Source of the DNA: CALJFL01 sp963669435
GTDB taxonomy: Bacteria; Pseudomonadota; Gammaproteobacteria; Pseudomonadales; Halieaceae
Direction: 5' to 3'
Length of the DNA: 64,000 nucleotides
Assembly (NCBI GenBank): GCA_963669435.1
Contig: OY770025.1
Span: 2,480,001 to 2,544,000, forward strand
This document shows positions 1 through 8,446 of this stretch, one piece after another. Both the position numbers and the translations under genes were made by a program. The notes beneath the pieces were generated by a model that saw nothing but the letters and a program-made list of their open reading frames with translations, was not told the DNA's origin and did no database searches. Position 1 is the first letter of the stretch; each line of letters begins with the position of its first letter.

Positions 1-1
1 A

Positions 2-262
2 ATTCTGGTTGGGGCCATGGTCGTGGCGGGTATTGAGACGGTCTGGGGAGGGCAGGTGGCTCCGCCTCCAGCAAAACCGGCCACCCTCAGCTTTGATACC
101 CTGCCGGAAGCCGTGGCGCTTAAAAAAGGGGCTGAGATGGGGCGCTTTAAACTGGGTTCGACCGCGATATTGCTCTTTCCTGAAGGCGCCATCAATTGGC
201 ACGAACTCTACGTGGCAAACTCCCCCACCCGCCTGGGGGAGGGGTTGGCTGTGGCAAAGTAG
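2..262 (+). CDS. psd: phosphatidylserine decarboxylase, C-terminal part
   Basis: The gene enters from the left edge; reading from base 2 gives about 86 residues up to the TAG at 260-262. The visible part has the conserved stretch ILVGAMVVAGIETVW and the LGST motif, where this family cleaves itself to create the pyruvoyl prosthetic group on the serine. The enzyme decarboxylates phosphatidylserine to phosphatidylethanolamine at the inner membrane. It faces rsgA, its usual neighbour in gammaproteobacteria. The internal ATG at 17 is not the real start; the true start lies outside the window. Confidence 0.93.
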   Translation: MLVGAMVVAGIETVWGGQVAPPPAKPATLSFDTLPEAVALKKGAEMGRFKLGSTAILLFPEGAINWHELYVANSPTRLGEGLAVAK

Positions 263-308
263 GGTTTGGGGGTTAACTCAGGGTCTGTCGCGAGAGATCA
301 CTAGGCCG

Positions 309-1322
309 CTAGCTGCTGTCCAGGCTACCTATGATACGGCGATAACTTTCCAGCCTGGCGGCTGAGATAGAGCCGTCCTCGGCAGCCTGCAAGATCGCGC
401 AATCGGGTTCTTGTTGGTGCTGACAGTCTCGAAACTTGCATCGGCCCAGATGAGGTCGGAACTCTACAAACCCCGCCTCGACCTGCTCTTTGTCCATATG
501 CCAAAGGCCAAATTCCCGGATGCCCGGCGAGTCGATCAGTGTGCCGCCGCTGGGCAGGTGGAACAATTGAGCCGTGGTGGTGGTGTGGGTCCCCTTCAAG
601 GTGGTTTCTGACAGAGCTCCGACACGCAGCCCGGCTTCCGGGAGCAAAGCATTCACCAGGCTAGATTTACCTACACCCGACTGGCCTACAAAAACGCTGA
701 TTCTATCGCTCAGAGCGGCGTGCAGCTGTGCCATGCCCCCGGCTTTCGTGGAGGTGTGCAGTAGTTGGTAGCCAAGTGATGCATAGGGTTCCAGCAGCTT
801 GGCGATGCCTTGTTCAAGGGCTGGATCTTCGTTCAGTAGATCGGTTTTATTCAGCAACAGCACCGGCCGGATCTGGACGTTTTCCGCGGCAACCAGGTAG
901 CGATCAATCAGGTTGGCGTGTGGTTCGGGATAGGGGGCGACGACAATGAGAATCTGGTCGATGTTTGCCGCCACAGGCTTGAGGGCACCGTGGGGGTCGG
1001 GCCGGCGAAGTTCGCTGTGACGCTCAAGTTGCGCAACTACCACACCCGTTGGGTCACCCGGGCACCAGACTACCCTGTCACCCGTAACCAGGCCTTCCAG
1101 GTTGGCGCGCAAGTGACATCTTTGGCTTTCCCCTTGCGCCGCTTCAACCATCACTTGCGTACCATAATGTGCGGTGATCAGACCCTCGCGCTCCGCGCCC
1201 AACTCGCCGGCGGCCAGTGACTCTTCTGCTAGCTGGTCCTTCGCGGCTGCTCGCCTGCTGCGTTCCTCCTGTATTTTGTTGACTCGCCAGGCTTGCCGCC
1301 GGGTGAGTTTGCGTTTCGTCAT
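309..1322 (-). CDS. rsgA: ribosome small-subunit GTPase RsgA
   Basis: 337 residues, close to the usual 350. RsgA is a 30S-subunit maturation GTPase. The GTPase motifs are circularly permuted as expected: NKTD (G4, residues 158-161) comes before GQSGVGKS (G1, 213-220) and DSPG (G3, 264-267). The C-terminal zinc knuckle is C295, C300, H302 and C308. The basic N-terminus MTKRKLTRRQ is typical. It is divergent from orn, with 80 bases between the two starts, and its 3' end faces psd. Confidence 0.96.
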   Translation of the reverse strand: MTKRKLTRRQAWRVNKIQEERSRRAAAKDQLAEESLAAGELGAEREGLITAHYGTQVMVEAAQGESQRCHLRANLEGLVTGDRVVWCPGDPTGVVVAQLERHSELRRPDPHGALKPVAANIDQILIVVAPYPEPHANLIDRYLVAAENVQIRPVLLLNKTDLLNEDPALEQGIAKLLEPYASLGYQLLHTSTKAGGMAQLHAALSDRISVFVGQSGVGKSSLVNALLPEAGLRVGALSETTLKGTHTTTTAQLFHLPSGGTLIDSPGIREFGLWHMDKEQVEAGFVEFRPHLGRCKFRDCQHQQEPDCAILQAAEDGSISAARLESYRRIIGSLDSS

Positions 1323-1345
1323 TGGCCTATTATTGGCACAGGCGC

Positions 1346-1373
1346 TTGGCCTGTCGAGGCAATTTGCTACACT
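1346..1373 (+). promoter_or_regulatory. candidate sigma-70 promoter for orn
   Basis: TTGGCC at 1346-1351 and TACACT at 1368-1373 are separated by 16 bases and lie 30 bases ahead of the orn start. Both boxes match the consensus at four of six positions. This is a pattern match only. Confidence 0.3.
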
Positions 1374-1402
1374 CCTGTTGTCCTCGAATGGAGAGAAGGC
1401 GC

Positions 1403-1948
1403 ATGCAAGACGCCAGTAACCTGGTTTGGGTCGATCTGGAGATGACCGGATTGGAACCTGATACAGACGTCGTCATCGAAATAGCCACGATTGTCACTGA
1501 TACCAATCTCAATACGCTGGCCGAGGGGCCGGTGATTGCGATTCACCAGGCAGATGCCATTTTGGAGGGCATGGACGAGTGGAACACCACACACCACACC
1601 CGCTCTGGCCTGGTCGACCGTGTTAAAGCCAGCGAGTACGATGAAACACGTGCTGCACGGGAGACCCTCGCTTTTCTGGATCAGTGGGTTCCGCCTGACA
1701 GCTCTCCCATGTGCGGCAATACCATCTGCCAGGACCGGCGCTTTATGGCGCGTCACCTGCCTGAACTGGAGCGCTGGTTCCATTATCGCAATCTGGATGT
1801 GAGCGCACTCAAGATTCTGATGCAGCGGTGGCGTCCCGAGTTGGATGCCGGGTTCACCAAATCAGCGACTCACCAGGCACTGGACGATATTCGCGAATCG
1901 ATTGAGGAGCTGCGCTATTACCGGGCACATTTCCTGCGACTGGATTAG
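1403..1948 (+). CDS. orn: oligoribonuclease
   Basis: 181 residues from the ATG at 1403, exactly the length of E. coli Orn. That start follows the purine-rich site GAGAGAAGG; an open frame reaches back to 1322 but would run into the rsgA start. Orn is a DEDDh 3'-5' exonuclease that degrades 2-5 nt RNAs and pGpG, the last step of c-di-GMP breakdown. The first acidic pair is in VDLEMTGLE near the N-terminus, and the HQALDDIRESIEEL stretch near the C-terminus carries the catalytic His and Asp. It links functionally to the diguanylate cyclase and PilZ genes elsewhere in the window. Confidence 0.96.
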   Translation: MQDASNLVWVDLEMTGLEPDTDVVIEIATIVTDTNLNTLAEGPVIAIHQADAILEGMDEWNTTHHTRSGLVDRVKASEYDETRAARETLAFLDQWVPPDSSPMCGNTICQDRRFMARHLPELERWFHYRNLDVSALKILMQRWRPELDAGFTKSATHQALDDIRESIEELRYYRAHFLRLD

Positions 1949-2071
1949 TGCTGTGATAGCCCGTATCGCAGGTACAAGTGCTGGTAATAACCGCCAAAGG
2001 GCGTAGCCCCCATCCGGTATCGATATTTGGCGTATTGCCAGACCCATTTTCTATGTAAACTATCTGTCATA

Positions 2072-2100
2072 TTGAGTGGCAGCACCGTGAACACAATAAT
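2072..2100 (+). promoter_or_regulatory. candidate sigma-70 promoter for the FHA gene
   Basis: TTGAGT at 2072-2077 and AATAAT at 2095-2100 are spaced by 17 bases, 52 bases ahead of the ATG at 2153. The rest of the 1949-2152 gap shows no gene. Confidence 0.4.
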
Positions 2101-2152
2101 GGCCCGCGCCGCTGATTGGGGTAATGTTCGTTGACACTTAGGGAAAAGTGAA

Positions 2153-2917
2153 ATGGCAGCTGAAGATAGCGATTCGGCAAAACAAGCCAAGTCGGGAACC
2201 TCCTTTATGCGGGAACTCCGGCGGCGAAAAGTAATCAGGACGCTCATCCTATACATCCTGCTCTGCTGGGGTGTGTTGCAGGTCGGTGATATCGTTTTCC
2301 CCGCGCTCGGTATGGATTCCGATCTGGCTTCGCGCAATTTCCTCTATATCGCGGTGATGGGCTTTCCCGTTACCTTTGCTCTGGCGTGGTTCTTCCAGAT
2401 CACTCCGCATGGCATCGTTCTCACCAGCTCCTTCGTTGAGCGCCGCATTCTCAATAATATTCCGCCTTTGAATGATCGGCGCCGGGATGGTGTGGGCAAC
2501 TACTTTCGCAAGGGAGAAGGCCCCAAGGATTTCAACTGGAGCCTGGTGGCCGAGACCGGTCCGCTGAGCGGGCTCAGTTTCGGGGTGCAGGGCCCGATTG
2601 TACTGGGACGATCATTGGACTCGGATATCGCCGTGGTAAGCCCCCATGTATCACGTCAGCATGCGCGTCTGGAGGTGGAGGCTGACGACCTGTATATCGA
2701 GGACCTCGGTTCGTCGAATGGCACGGTGGTCAATGGACGCAAAATAGATGGTCGCCAGATCCTGCGCAACGAAGACGAGCTGCGCTTTCACGATATTATC
2801 TTCCGCGTTTCAGAAAGTTTCTCACGGCCCCGCAGTGAGATGGATGCGATGAACCAGACCACCTTTATCCAGGCGGTAGACCTGGAAAAGGACCTGCAGA
2901 AGCAGAACTCTGACTAG
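2153..2917 (+). CDS. membrane protein with C-terminal FHA domain
   Basis: 254 residues. A short basic cytoplasmic start (MRELRRRKVIRT) leads into two membrane segments (about 29-50 and 63-83), then a linker and an FHA domain (about 140-220). The phosphothreonine-binding signature is complete: GRS at 152-154, SRQH at 167-170 and SSNGT at 187-191. The N-terminal module (RELRRRKV, then a helix ending in VGDIVFPALG, then ITPHGI) is a membrane anchor I recognise from gammaproteobacterial TPR and adenylate-cyclase proteins; here it carries an FHA domain. It should read phosphothreonine on a partner at the membrane. A PP2C phosphatase lies convergently downstream, but no Ser/Thr kinase is seen in the window. 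The start has GGGAAAAG upstream. Confidence 0.85.
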   Translation: MAAEDSDSAKQAKSGTSFMRELRRRKVIRTLILYILLCWGVLQVGDIVFPALGMDSDLASRNFLYIAVMGFPVTFALAWFFQITPHGIVLTSSFVERRILNNIPPLNDRRRDGVGNYFRKGEGPKDFNWSLVAETGPLSGLSFGVQGPIVLGRSLDSDIAVVSPHVSRQHARLEVEADDLYIEDLGSSNGTVVNGRKIDGRQILRNEDELRFHDIIFRVSESFSRPRSEMDAMNQTTFIQAVDLEKDLQKQNSD

Positions 2918-2975
2918 CGTGTATTGAAGCTGGCAGTGCAGCGCGCAATGGGCAACACGGTGTGAGCTGGCGCAG

Positions 2976-3848
2976 CTAGAACAACCACCATACGGCGAGG
3001 GCAAACATGGCCGCGGCGAGCATCAGGATCTTGCCGTTGTAGTTAGTGGGTGATGCCGCAGCCGCAATAGTGGGTACTTCCTGGGTGGTCTGCAGATCGG
3101 GTCTGTCAGAATCGCCATCCTGTTCCGGAATTGCCGCGGGCGGGGTGCCCACCACAACCACGGTAACGTTATCGCGCCCGCCGGCGTCCAGGGCCGCATG
3201 TAATAATGCATCCACCTGGGCGCGATTGGTGTGTGTGCGTTTCATGTGACTGGTCATGGTGACCGTACTCACGTCGTCGGACAGGCCGTCGCTACAGAGA
3301 ATGATCTGCTGTCCCGAGGCAAGTGTGCCGGTGATATGCCCGGGCTCAAGGTCAACGCTGCGGGACACCCCCAGTGACTGTGTCAGCACGTGGCGATCCG
3401 GATGGGTCGCCGCTTCCTCCCGGGTCAGGATGCCGGTGGCAAGTAGCTCGCTGACCGGGTTGTGATCACGGGTCAGTTGCCTCACGGCGCCGTCGTAGAG
3501 GTAAGCTCGACTATCTCCAACCCAGGCAATGTCGTACTCATCGCCTCGCAGCTGCAGCGCGACGACTGTCGATCCCATGTTGCTGGTATGGTCCTTCTTG
3601 TCGATTTCCGCCAGTACCGCTTTGTGGGCCTTCTTGATGGCACTGACCAGGTCAACGCCTGCAGCAACGCTCTCCCGGATGGTATCCCGGGCCACCGCTG
3701 AAGCAACCTCGCCGTGGGAATGGCCACCCACGCCGTCGGCCACCAGCCACAGGCCTAATTCCGGGTTGGCCTCGTAGCAGTCTTCATTGTGATCACGCAC
3801 CAGGCCCTGGTGGGTGCTGGCTGCGAACGGAGTTTGTGCAGATGTCAT
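2976..3848 (-). CDS. PP2C-family Ser/Thr protein phosphatase with C-terminal membrane anchor
   Basis: 290 residues from the ATG at 3848. The frame stays open to 3908, which would overlap queG, and neither start has a strong ribosome-binding site. Metal and catalytic motifs are present: RDHNED (18-23), VADGVGG (36-42), VGDSRAYLY, LCSDGLSDD and GGRDNVTVVV. After the catalytic domain there is a Pro/Asp/Thr-rich linker and one C-terminal hydrophobic helix (LMLAAAMFALAVWWLF). It removes phosphate from Ser/Thr in the cytoplasm at the membrane. It converges on the FHA gene, suggesting a shared signalling pathway. A second PP2C gene in the window (46283) is frameshifted. Confidence 0.88.
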   Translation of the reverse strand: MTSAQTPFAASTHQGLVRDHNEDCYEANPELGLWLVADGVGGHSHGEVASAVARDTIRESVAAGVDLVSAIKKAHKAVLAEIDKKDHTSNMGSTVVALQLRGDEYDIAWVGDSRAYLYDGAVRQLTRDHNPVSELLATGILTREEAATHPDRHVLTQSLGVSRSVDLEPGHITGTLASGQQIILCSDGLSDDVSTVTMTSHMKRTHTNRAQVDALLHAALDAGGRDNVTVVVVGTPPAAIPEQDGDSDRPDLQTTQEVPTIAAAASPTNYNGKILMLAAAMFALAVWWLF

Positions 3849-3891
3849 CTTTATTGTGCTTATAACCGGCTCGGCCCTAAGGTACGCGAAC

Positions 3892-4962
3892 TCAGCGATT
3901 GTTACCATGCTGAAATAGTGCCCAGTTCACATGTTCAGCAACTAATTGCGAACAATTTCCCTCCCGGGCGCGCAATGCGGCTACCACCTCCGGTGTGGTC
4001 GGCGCGTTGCCCAAAGCAACGGCGAGATTTCGCAACCAACGTTCGTAGCCAATACGCCTTATCGCCGACCCCTCCGTTTTGCGCTGCCAGGTTGTTTCGT
4101 CCCACAGGAACAGATCTACCAGCGTGGCATCTTCCAGCCCGTGGCGAGGGCTGAAATCGGGCTCGGGGGTGGTTTGCGCAAACTTGTTCCAGGGGCAGAC
4201 CAACTGGCAGTCGTCACAGCCGAAAATTCGGTTGCCAATCAGCGGACGCAACTCGGGGTCAATACTGCCCTTGTGCTCTATGGTCAGGTAGGAGATGCAG
4301 CGGCGGGCGTCGAGACTGAAGGGGCCAGTGAATGCCTGAGTGGGGCAGATGTCCAGGCAGGCGGTGCAACTGCCGCAGTGTTTGCTGGTTTGTGGAGAAT
4401 CCTCGGGTAAGGGTATATCGGTATAAATCTCACCGAGGAAAAACCATGAGCCGGCGGACTCGTTGATCAACATGGTATTTTTGGCGATCCAGCCCAAGCC
4501 CGCGCGTTCTGCTATCGCCCTTTCCAATACCGGAGCGCTGTCCACGAACGCGCGGAAGTTTCCGCCTGCCTGCTCGGAGATTTTCGCCGCCAATCTGGCT
4601 AGTCGTTTACGCACAAGTTTGTGGTAGTCCCTGCCCAGGGTATAGCGCGAAATATAGGCCTTATCCGGTGAATCGAGGACTTGCAGCGGTTGCGTATCTC
4701 TAGCGAGGTAATCCATTCGCAGTGACAGTACCCGGCAGGTCCCGGGTACCAGTTCGTCCGGGCGCGAACGTTTGGTGCCGTGGTTTGCCATGTAATCCAT
4801 GGTGCCGTTGTACCCCGCGGCCAACCATCGTTGCAGGTACTCCTCGTGTTCACCCAGGTCGACGGCGGTAATGCCCAGTTGCTGGAACCCTAATTCCGCG
4901 GCCCATTCGCGAACCTGCTCCGCGAGTGGCTGTAAGTCCTGGCCGGGCGCAATTTCTGTCAT
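3892..4962 (-). CDS. queG: epoxyqueuosine reductase
   Basis: 356 residues. QueG is a cobalamin-dependent iron-sulfur enzyme that reduces epoxyqueuosine to queuosine at tRNA position 34. Two 4Fe-4S sites are visible: CGSCTACLDICP (C196, C199, C202, C206), and C249, C252, C256 in FGCDDCQLVCPWNKF, with C222 between. The acid in FVDSAPVLER (D141) is the family's conserved catalytic aspartate. It is divergent from nnr and followed on the same strand by the PP2C gene. Confidence 0.96.
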   Translation of the reverse strand: MTEIAPGQDLQPLAEQVREWAAELGFQQLGITAVDLGEHEEYLQRWLAAGYNGTMDYMANHGTKRSRPDELVPGTCRVLSLRMDYLARDTQPLQVLDSPDKAYISRYTLGRDYHKLVRKRLARLAAKISEQAGGNFRAFVDSAPVLERAIAERAGLGWIAKNTMLINESAGSWFFLGEIYTDIPLPEDSPQTSKHCGSCTACLDICPTQAFTGPFSLDARRCISYLTIEHKGSIDPELRPLIGNRIFGCDDCQLVCPWNKFAQTTPEPDFSPRHGLEDATLVDLFLWDETTWQRKTEGSAIRRIGYERWLRNLAVALGNAPTTPEVVAALRAREGNCSQLVAEHVNWALFQHGNNR

Positions 4963-5046
4963 AGCGGTGCTGTCATAAATCTGCTGTCATCTCGGTGTCG
5001 TCCTAAAGGTGCTGCCATAAGGCTGCGCCGGGTCCGATCTAATGCG

Positions 5047-5052
5047 TATAAT
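5047..5052 (+). promoter_or_regulatory. candidate -10 box ahead of nnr
   Basis: A perfect TATAAT sits 47 bases before the nnr ATG, in the queG-nnr divergent gap. The -35 region at 17 bases spacing (TGCGCC) is poor, so this is weak support for a promoter. Confidence 0.3.
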
Positions 5053-5099
5053 TCTGTCACAAAATAGCTGATAGCGTTTTGCGAGGCGTACATCCATCC

Positions 5100-6602
5100 A
5101 TGCGTACCACGAGCCTGAACTACTCCCACTGCGAGAACCTGTACACGGCGGAGCAGGTGCGAGCGCTGGATGCAGCCGCCATTAAGGGACAGGGCATCCC
5201 CGGGATAACACTTATGCGACGGGCGGCCCAGGCGAGTTTCGATTGCATGACCGCGCTCTGGCCTCACGCGGGATCGGTGCAGGTCCTGTGCGGGAAGGGA
5301 AACAACGGCGGCGATGGATACCTGCTGGCCGATATTGCCCATAAACGTGGCATGGAGGTAGTCGTCTTTCAGCTGGGAGATGCCACCAAAGTTAGCGGTG
5401 ATGCCGCCCTGGCCTTGCAACAGGCCACCGCAAATGGCGTCGTGCTAGCGCCCTATGCGCCCGGCTGCCTGCGCGATGACGCGGTGGTCGTTGATGCCAT
5501 GTTGGGTACCGGGCTCACCGGTGAAGTCCGCGAGCCAGTCAGCCAGGCCATCGCCGAGGTCAACCGCTGTTCGGCGCCTGTGTTAGCTATAGATATTCCC
5601 TCCGGTCTGTGTTCTGACACTGGTCGCCTACTGGGTAGCGCGGTGATTGCCGATGCCACCGTCACCTTTATCGGGCTTAAACGCGGTCTTTACACCGCCG
5701 ACGCTCAGGACCACTGCGGTGAGATCCAGTTTTCTGATCTGGCGGTGCCCGCTATTGTCTATGACGCTGTTTTAAGTGGTGACGTGTTATTGGACCTGGA
5801 ATCCCTGCTGGAGCAATGGCCCCCAAGAAATGCAGCTTCGCACAAGGGCTCCTATGGCAGAGTGTTGGTCATAGGGGGCGATAGGGGTATGGCCGGCGCA
5901 GCTGCGCTGGCCGGTGAAGCGGCGCTGCGCTGTGGAGCAGGGCTCGTATCAGTTGCTACCCGCCCTGAGCACGTGGCCGCTGTGGTTGCGCGAACGCCGG
6001 AACTGATGGTCAGTGGCGTTCAGTCCGGCCTGGAACTGCAGCCACTGGTCGACGGCGCCAGTGTACTGGTAGTTGGTCCGGGGCTGGGGGGTTCTGCCTG
6101 GTCCGAACAGTTATTGCAGATTGCGCTGGCCAGTGACAAGCCTGTGGTCGTCGACGCAGATGCACTGAACCTGTTGAGCCAGGGTCGCCTACCTGAGGAC
6201 GGTTCTCGGAAAAACTGGGTTTTGACACCCCACCCCGGGGAGGCGGCACGCCTGCTCGGAATTGAAGGTGCGCAGGTTCAGTCGGATCGCTTTGCAGCCG
6301 CCCGCGCATTGCAGCAACGCTACGGGGGAGCAGTCGTACTTAAAGGCAATGGTTCGCTCGTCGCGGGGTCGGAGCAGATTGGCCTGAGTGAGTACGGCAA
6401 CCCCGGCATGGCCACGGGTGGCATGGGTGATGTGCTGAGCGGGGTGTTGGGAGCCCTGCTGGGGCAGGGTTTCAGCCCGCTTGACGCCGCTACTCTGGGT
6501 GTCTGTCTGCACGGAGCGGCGGCTGATATGGCCGCCGAAGAAGGGGAGCGTGGATTAATCGCCTCGGATCTATTCCCGGTACTGAGGCAGTTATTGGGGT
6601 GA
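5100..6602 (+). CDS. nnr: bifunctional NAD(P)HX epimerase/dehydratase
   Basis: 500 residues from the ATG at 5100; a TTG at 5079 is in frame but less likely. Nnr repairs hydrated NAD(P)H. The N-terminal epimerase domain (YjeF-N) shows GKGNNGGDGYL, VVDAMLGTGL and IDIPSGL. The C-terminal ADP/ATP-dependent dehydratase domain, ribokinase-like, shows HKGSYGRVLVIGG, VVGPGLGG, VVDADALNLL, LTPHPGEAARLLG and GNPGMATGGMGDVLSG. It opens the nnr-tsaE-amiB-mutL-miaA-hfq run, with the tsaE start only three bases after its stop. Confidence 0.97.
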   Translation: MRTTSLNYSHCENLYTAEQVRALDAAAIKGQGIPGITLMRRAAQASFDCMTALWPHAGSVQVLCGKGNNGGDGYLLADIAHKRGMEVVVFQLGDATKVSGDAALALQQATANGVVLAPYAPGCLRDDAVVVDAMLGTGLTGEVREPVSQAIAEVNRCSAPVLAIDIPSGLCSDTGRLLGSAVIADATVTFIGLKRGLYTADAQDHCGEIQFSDLAVPAIVYDAVLSGDVLLDLESLLEQWPPRNAASHKGSYGRVLVIGGDRGMAGAAALAGEAALRCGAGLVSVATRPEHVAAVVARTPELMVSGVQSGLELQPLVDGASVLVVGPGLGGSAWSEQLLQIALASDKPVVVDADALNLLSQGRLPEDGSRKNWVLTPHPGEAARLLGIEGAQVQSDRFAAARALQQRYGGAVVLKGNGSLVAGSEQIGLSEYGNPGMATGGMGDVLSGVLGALLGQGFSPLDAATLGVCLHGAAADMAAEEGERGLIASDLFPVLRQLLG

Positions 6603-6605
6603 ACA

Positions 6606-7088
6606 GTGCAGATTAATATGTCCATTGCCGATGAAGCTGGCATGGTGGACCTGGGTGCCAGCCTTGCAGCGGCGCTTCCGGGTGGTCTGGTGGTCTACCT
6701 CAATGGCGACCTCGGAATGGGAAAAACCACGCTCGCCCGTGGCATTGTCCAGGCCCTTGGGCATCACGGCGCGGTGAAGAGTCCTACGTACACGCTGGTT
6801 GAACCCTATGAACTTGGAGGGCTGACGCTTTATCACTTTGACCTGTATCGACTGGGGAGCGCGGAAGAGTTGGAGTTCATGGGTATTCGCGACTACTTCG
6901 GACCCCATTCGCTCGCCCTGGTCGAGTGGCCGGAGCGGGGGCAGGGAGTTTTGCCCCCAGGGGATTTAGTCATTACCATAGTCACAGAGGGTACGGGACG
7001 TCGCGTCTTGCTGGACGCTGTGACCGCACCCGCGGTTGGTGTGTTAAGCAATCTTGGGGGAGATCGCTTGGACCCCGGGGAACAATAA
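6606..7088 (+). CDS. tsaE: tRNA t6A biosynthesis ATPase TsaE
   Basis: 160 residues from a GTG at 6606 preceded by GGGGTG; the ATG at 6618 is the alternative. TsaE is the ATPase that works with TsaB and TsaD in making t6A37 of ANN-decoding tRNAs. The Walker A loop is GDLGMGKTT; SPTYTLVEPYE, YHFDLYRL and LVEWPERG are the remaining family motifs. It sits in its standard position between nnr and the amidase gene. Confidence 0.96.
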   Translation: MQINMSIADEAGMVDLGASLAAALPGGLVVYLNGDLGMGKTTLARGIVQALGHHGAVKSPTYTLVEPYELGGLTLYHFDLYRLGSAEELEFMGIRDYFGPHSLALVEWPERGQGVLPPGDLVITIVTEGTGRRVLLDAVTAPAVGVLSNLGGDRLDPGEQ

Positions 7089-7132
7089 CCAGAACGTCAC
7101 TGCGCACACTTGGCGTGCCGGGCGGGAGTGAA

Positions 7133-8440
7133 ATGAACAAGCTGATCCGGATCATCTCGATCCTGGGTTTACTGGCGGCGCCTGGATTGCAGGCGGCGCA
7201 GATAGAGGACGTGCGCTTGTGGCGGGCTCCTGACCACACCCGGGTGGTATTCGACCTCAACGGCCCGGCGTCTCACAAATTGTTGGTGCTCGAAAACCCT
7301 GGGCGGATAGTCGTTGATATCGCTAATACGCGCATGAAAACCAGTGTTGATGACCTACCACTGGCCAACACCCCCATTAGCAAGATACGCACCGGTGTCC
7401 GTGGTGGGCACGACCTGCGGGTGGTCTTTGACGTGTCAGCAAAGGTCAACCCGCGTAGTTTTGCGCTCAAAGCCAATGAGCAAGCCGGGGACAGGTTGGT
7501 GCTGGATCTCTATGACCAGACCTCGAGTACCGCGGCCGCCGTCAAGAAAAGTGTCCCCAGGGACTCTACCAAGCGAGATATTATCGTGGCTATCGATGCG
7601 GGGCACGGGGGTGAAGACCCGGGGGCAATCGGCCCCAATCGCCTGCGCGAAAAAGATGTCGTCCTGGGGATATCCAGAGAACTTCACAAGTTGTTTGAGC
7701 GCGACGCCGGTTTTAGTCCCACCCTGATTCGCTCGGGCGACTATTACATCAGCTTGCGAGGGCGTCGCGAGCTCGCGCGCAAGCGCCAGGCCGACCTGTT
7801 TGTGTCGGTGCATGCCGACGCGTTCAAGCGCAAGTCTGCACACGGTGCTTCGGTCTATGCGCTATCGACCCGGGGCGCCACCAGTACAGCCGCGAGCTAC
7901 CTGGCCCAGCGGGAAAATGCCGCCGACCTGGTGGGCGGGGTCAGTCTGTCCGACAAGGATGATTTGCTGGCCGGTGTGCTCGCTGACTTGTCCATGACGT
8001 CTACCCTGGATACCAGTCTGCAGCTCGGCGGTAGTGTGCTGCGCAAAATGGACACGATTGCCCACCTGCATAAGAAACAAGTAGAGCAGGCTGGTTTCGC
8101 GGTGCTGAAGTCACCCGATATACCGTCTATCCTGGTCGAAACCGGATTTATCTCCAACCCCGGTGAGGCCAAGAAGCTGGCGACCCGCAGTTACCAGCAG
8201 AAAATGGCGCGCATGATTCACGCGGGGGTTAAGGATTACTTTCTCGACCATCCCCCGGCAGGCACCTTGCTGGCCTGGCAGAAACAGCAGGGCGGCAGGC
8301 AGTACACCATTGCCCGCGGTGATACACTGTCGGACATCGCCCAGCGCTTTAACGTGTCGGTCAATGACCTGAAGGACCACAATGGTCTGAGTGGTACACG
8401 CATTCTCGTTGGACAGAAGTTGACCATACCTACAAGCTGA
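7133..8440 (+). CDS. amiB: N-acetylmuramoyl-L-alanine amidase (AmiB type) with LysM
   Basis: 435 residues from the ATG at 7133; the frame is open further upstream through tsaE, but the signal peptide (MNKLIRIISILGLLAAPGLQAAQ) fixes the start. It is a periplasmic zinc amidase that splits septal peptidoglycan during cell separation. Order: signal peptide, AMIN domain (about 22-125), Amidase_3 domain with DAGHGGEDPGAIG, SVHADAF and ETGFISNPGE (His and Glu zinc or catalytic residues), then a C-terminal LysM (YTIARGDTLSDIAQRFNV). The start is preceded by GGGAGTGA. Confidence 0.95.
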   Translation: MNKLIRIISILGLLAAPGLQAAQIEDVRLWRAPDHTRVVFDLNGPASHKLLVLENPGRIVVDIANTRMKTSVDDLPLANTPISKIRTGVRGGHDLRVVFDVSAKVNPRSFALKANEQAGDRLVLDLYDQTSSTAAAVKKSVPRDSTKRDIIVAIDAGHGGEDPGAIGPNRLREKDVVLGISRELHKLFERDAGFSPTLIRSGDYYISLRGRRELARKRQADLFVSVHADAFKRKSAHGASVYALSTRGATSTAASYLAQRENAADLVGGVSLSDKDDLLAGVLADLSMTSTLDTSLQLGGSVLRKMDTIAHLHKKQVEQAGFAVLKSPDIPSILVETGFISNPGEAKKLATRSYQQKMARMIHAGVKDYFLDHPPAGTLLAWQKQQGGRQYTIARGDTLSDIAQRFNVSVNDLKDHNGLSGTRILVGQKLTIPTS

Positions 8441-8446
8441 TCCCGC

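Noticed and set aside
6926..7132. N-terminal extension of the amidase
   Set aside because: The frame is open but overlaps tsaE; the ATG at 7133 gives a clean signal peptide and ribosome-binding site.
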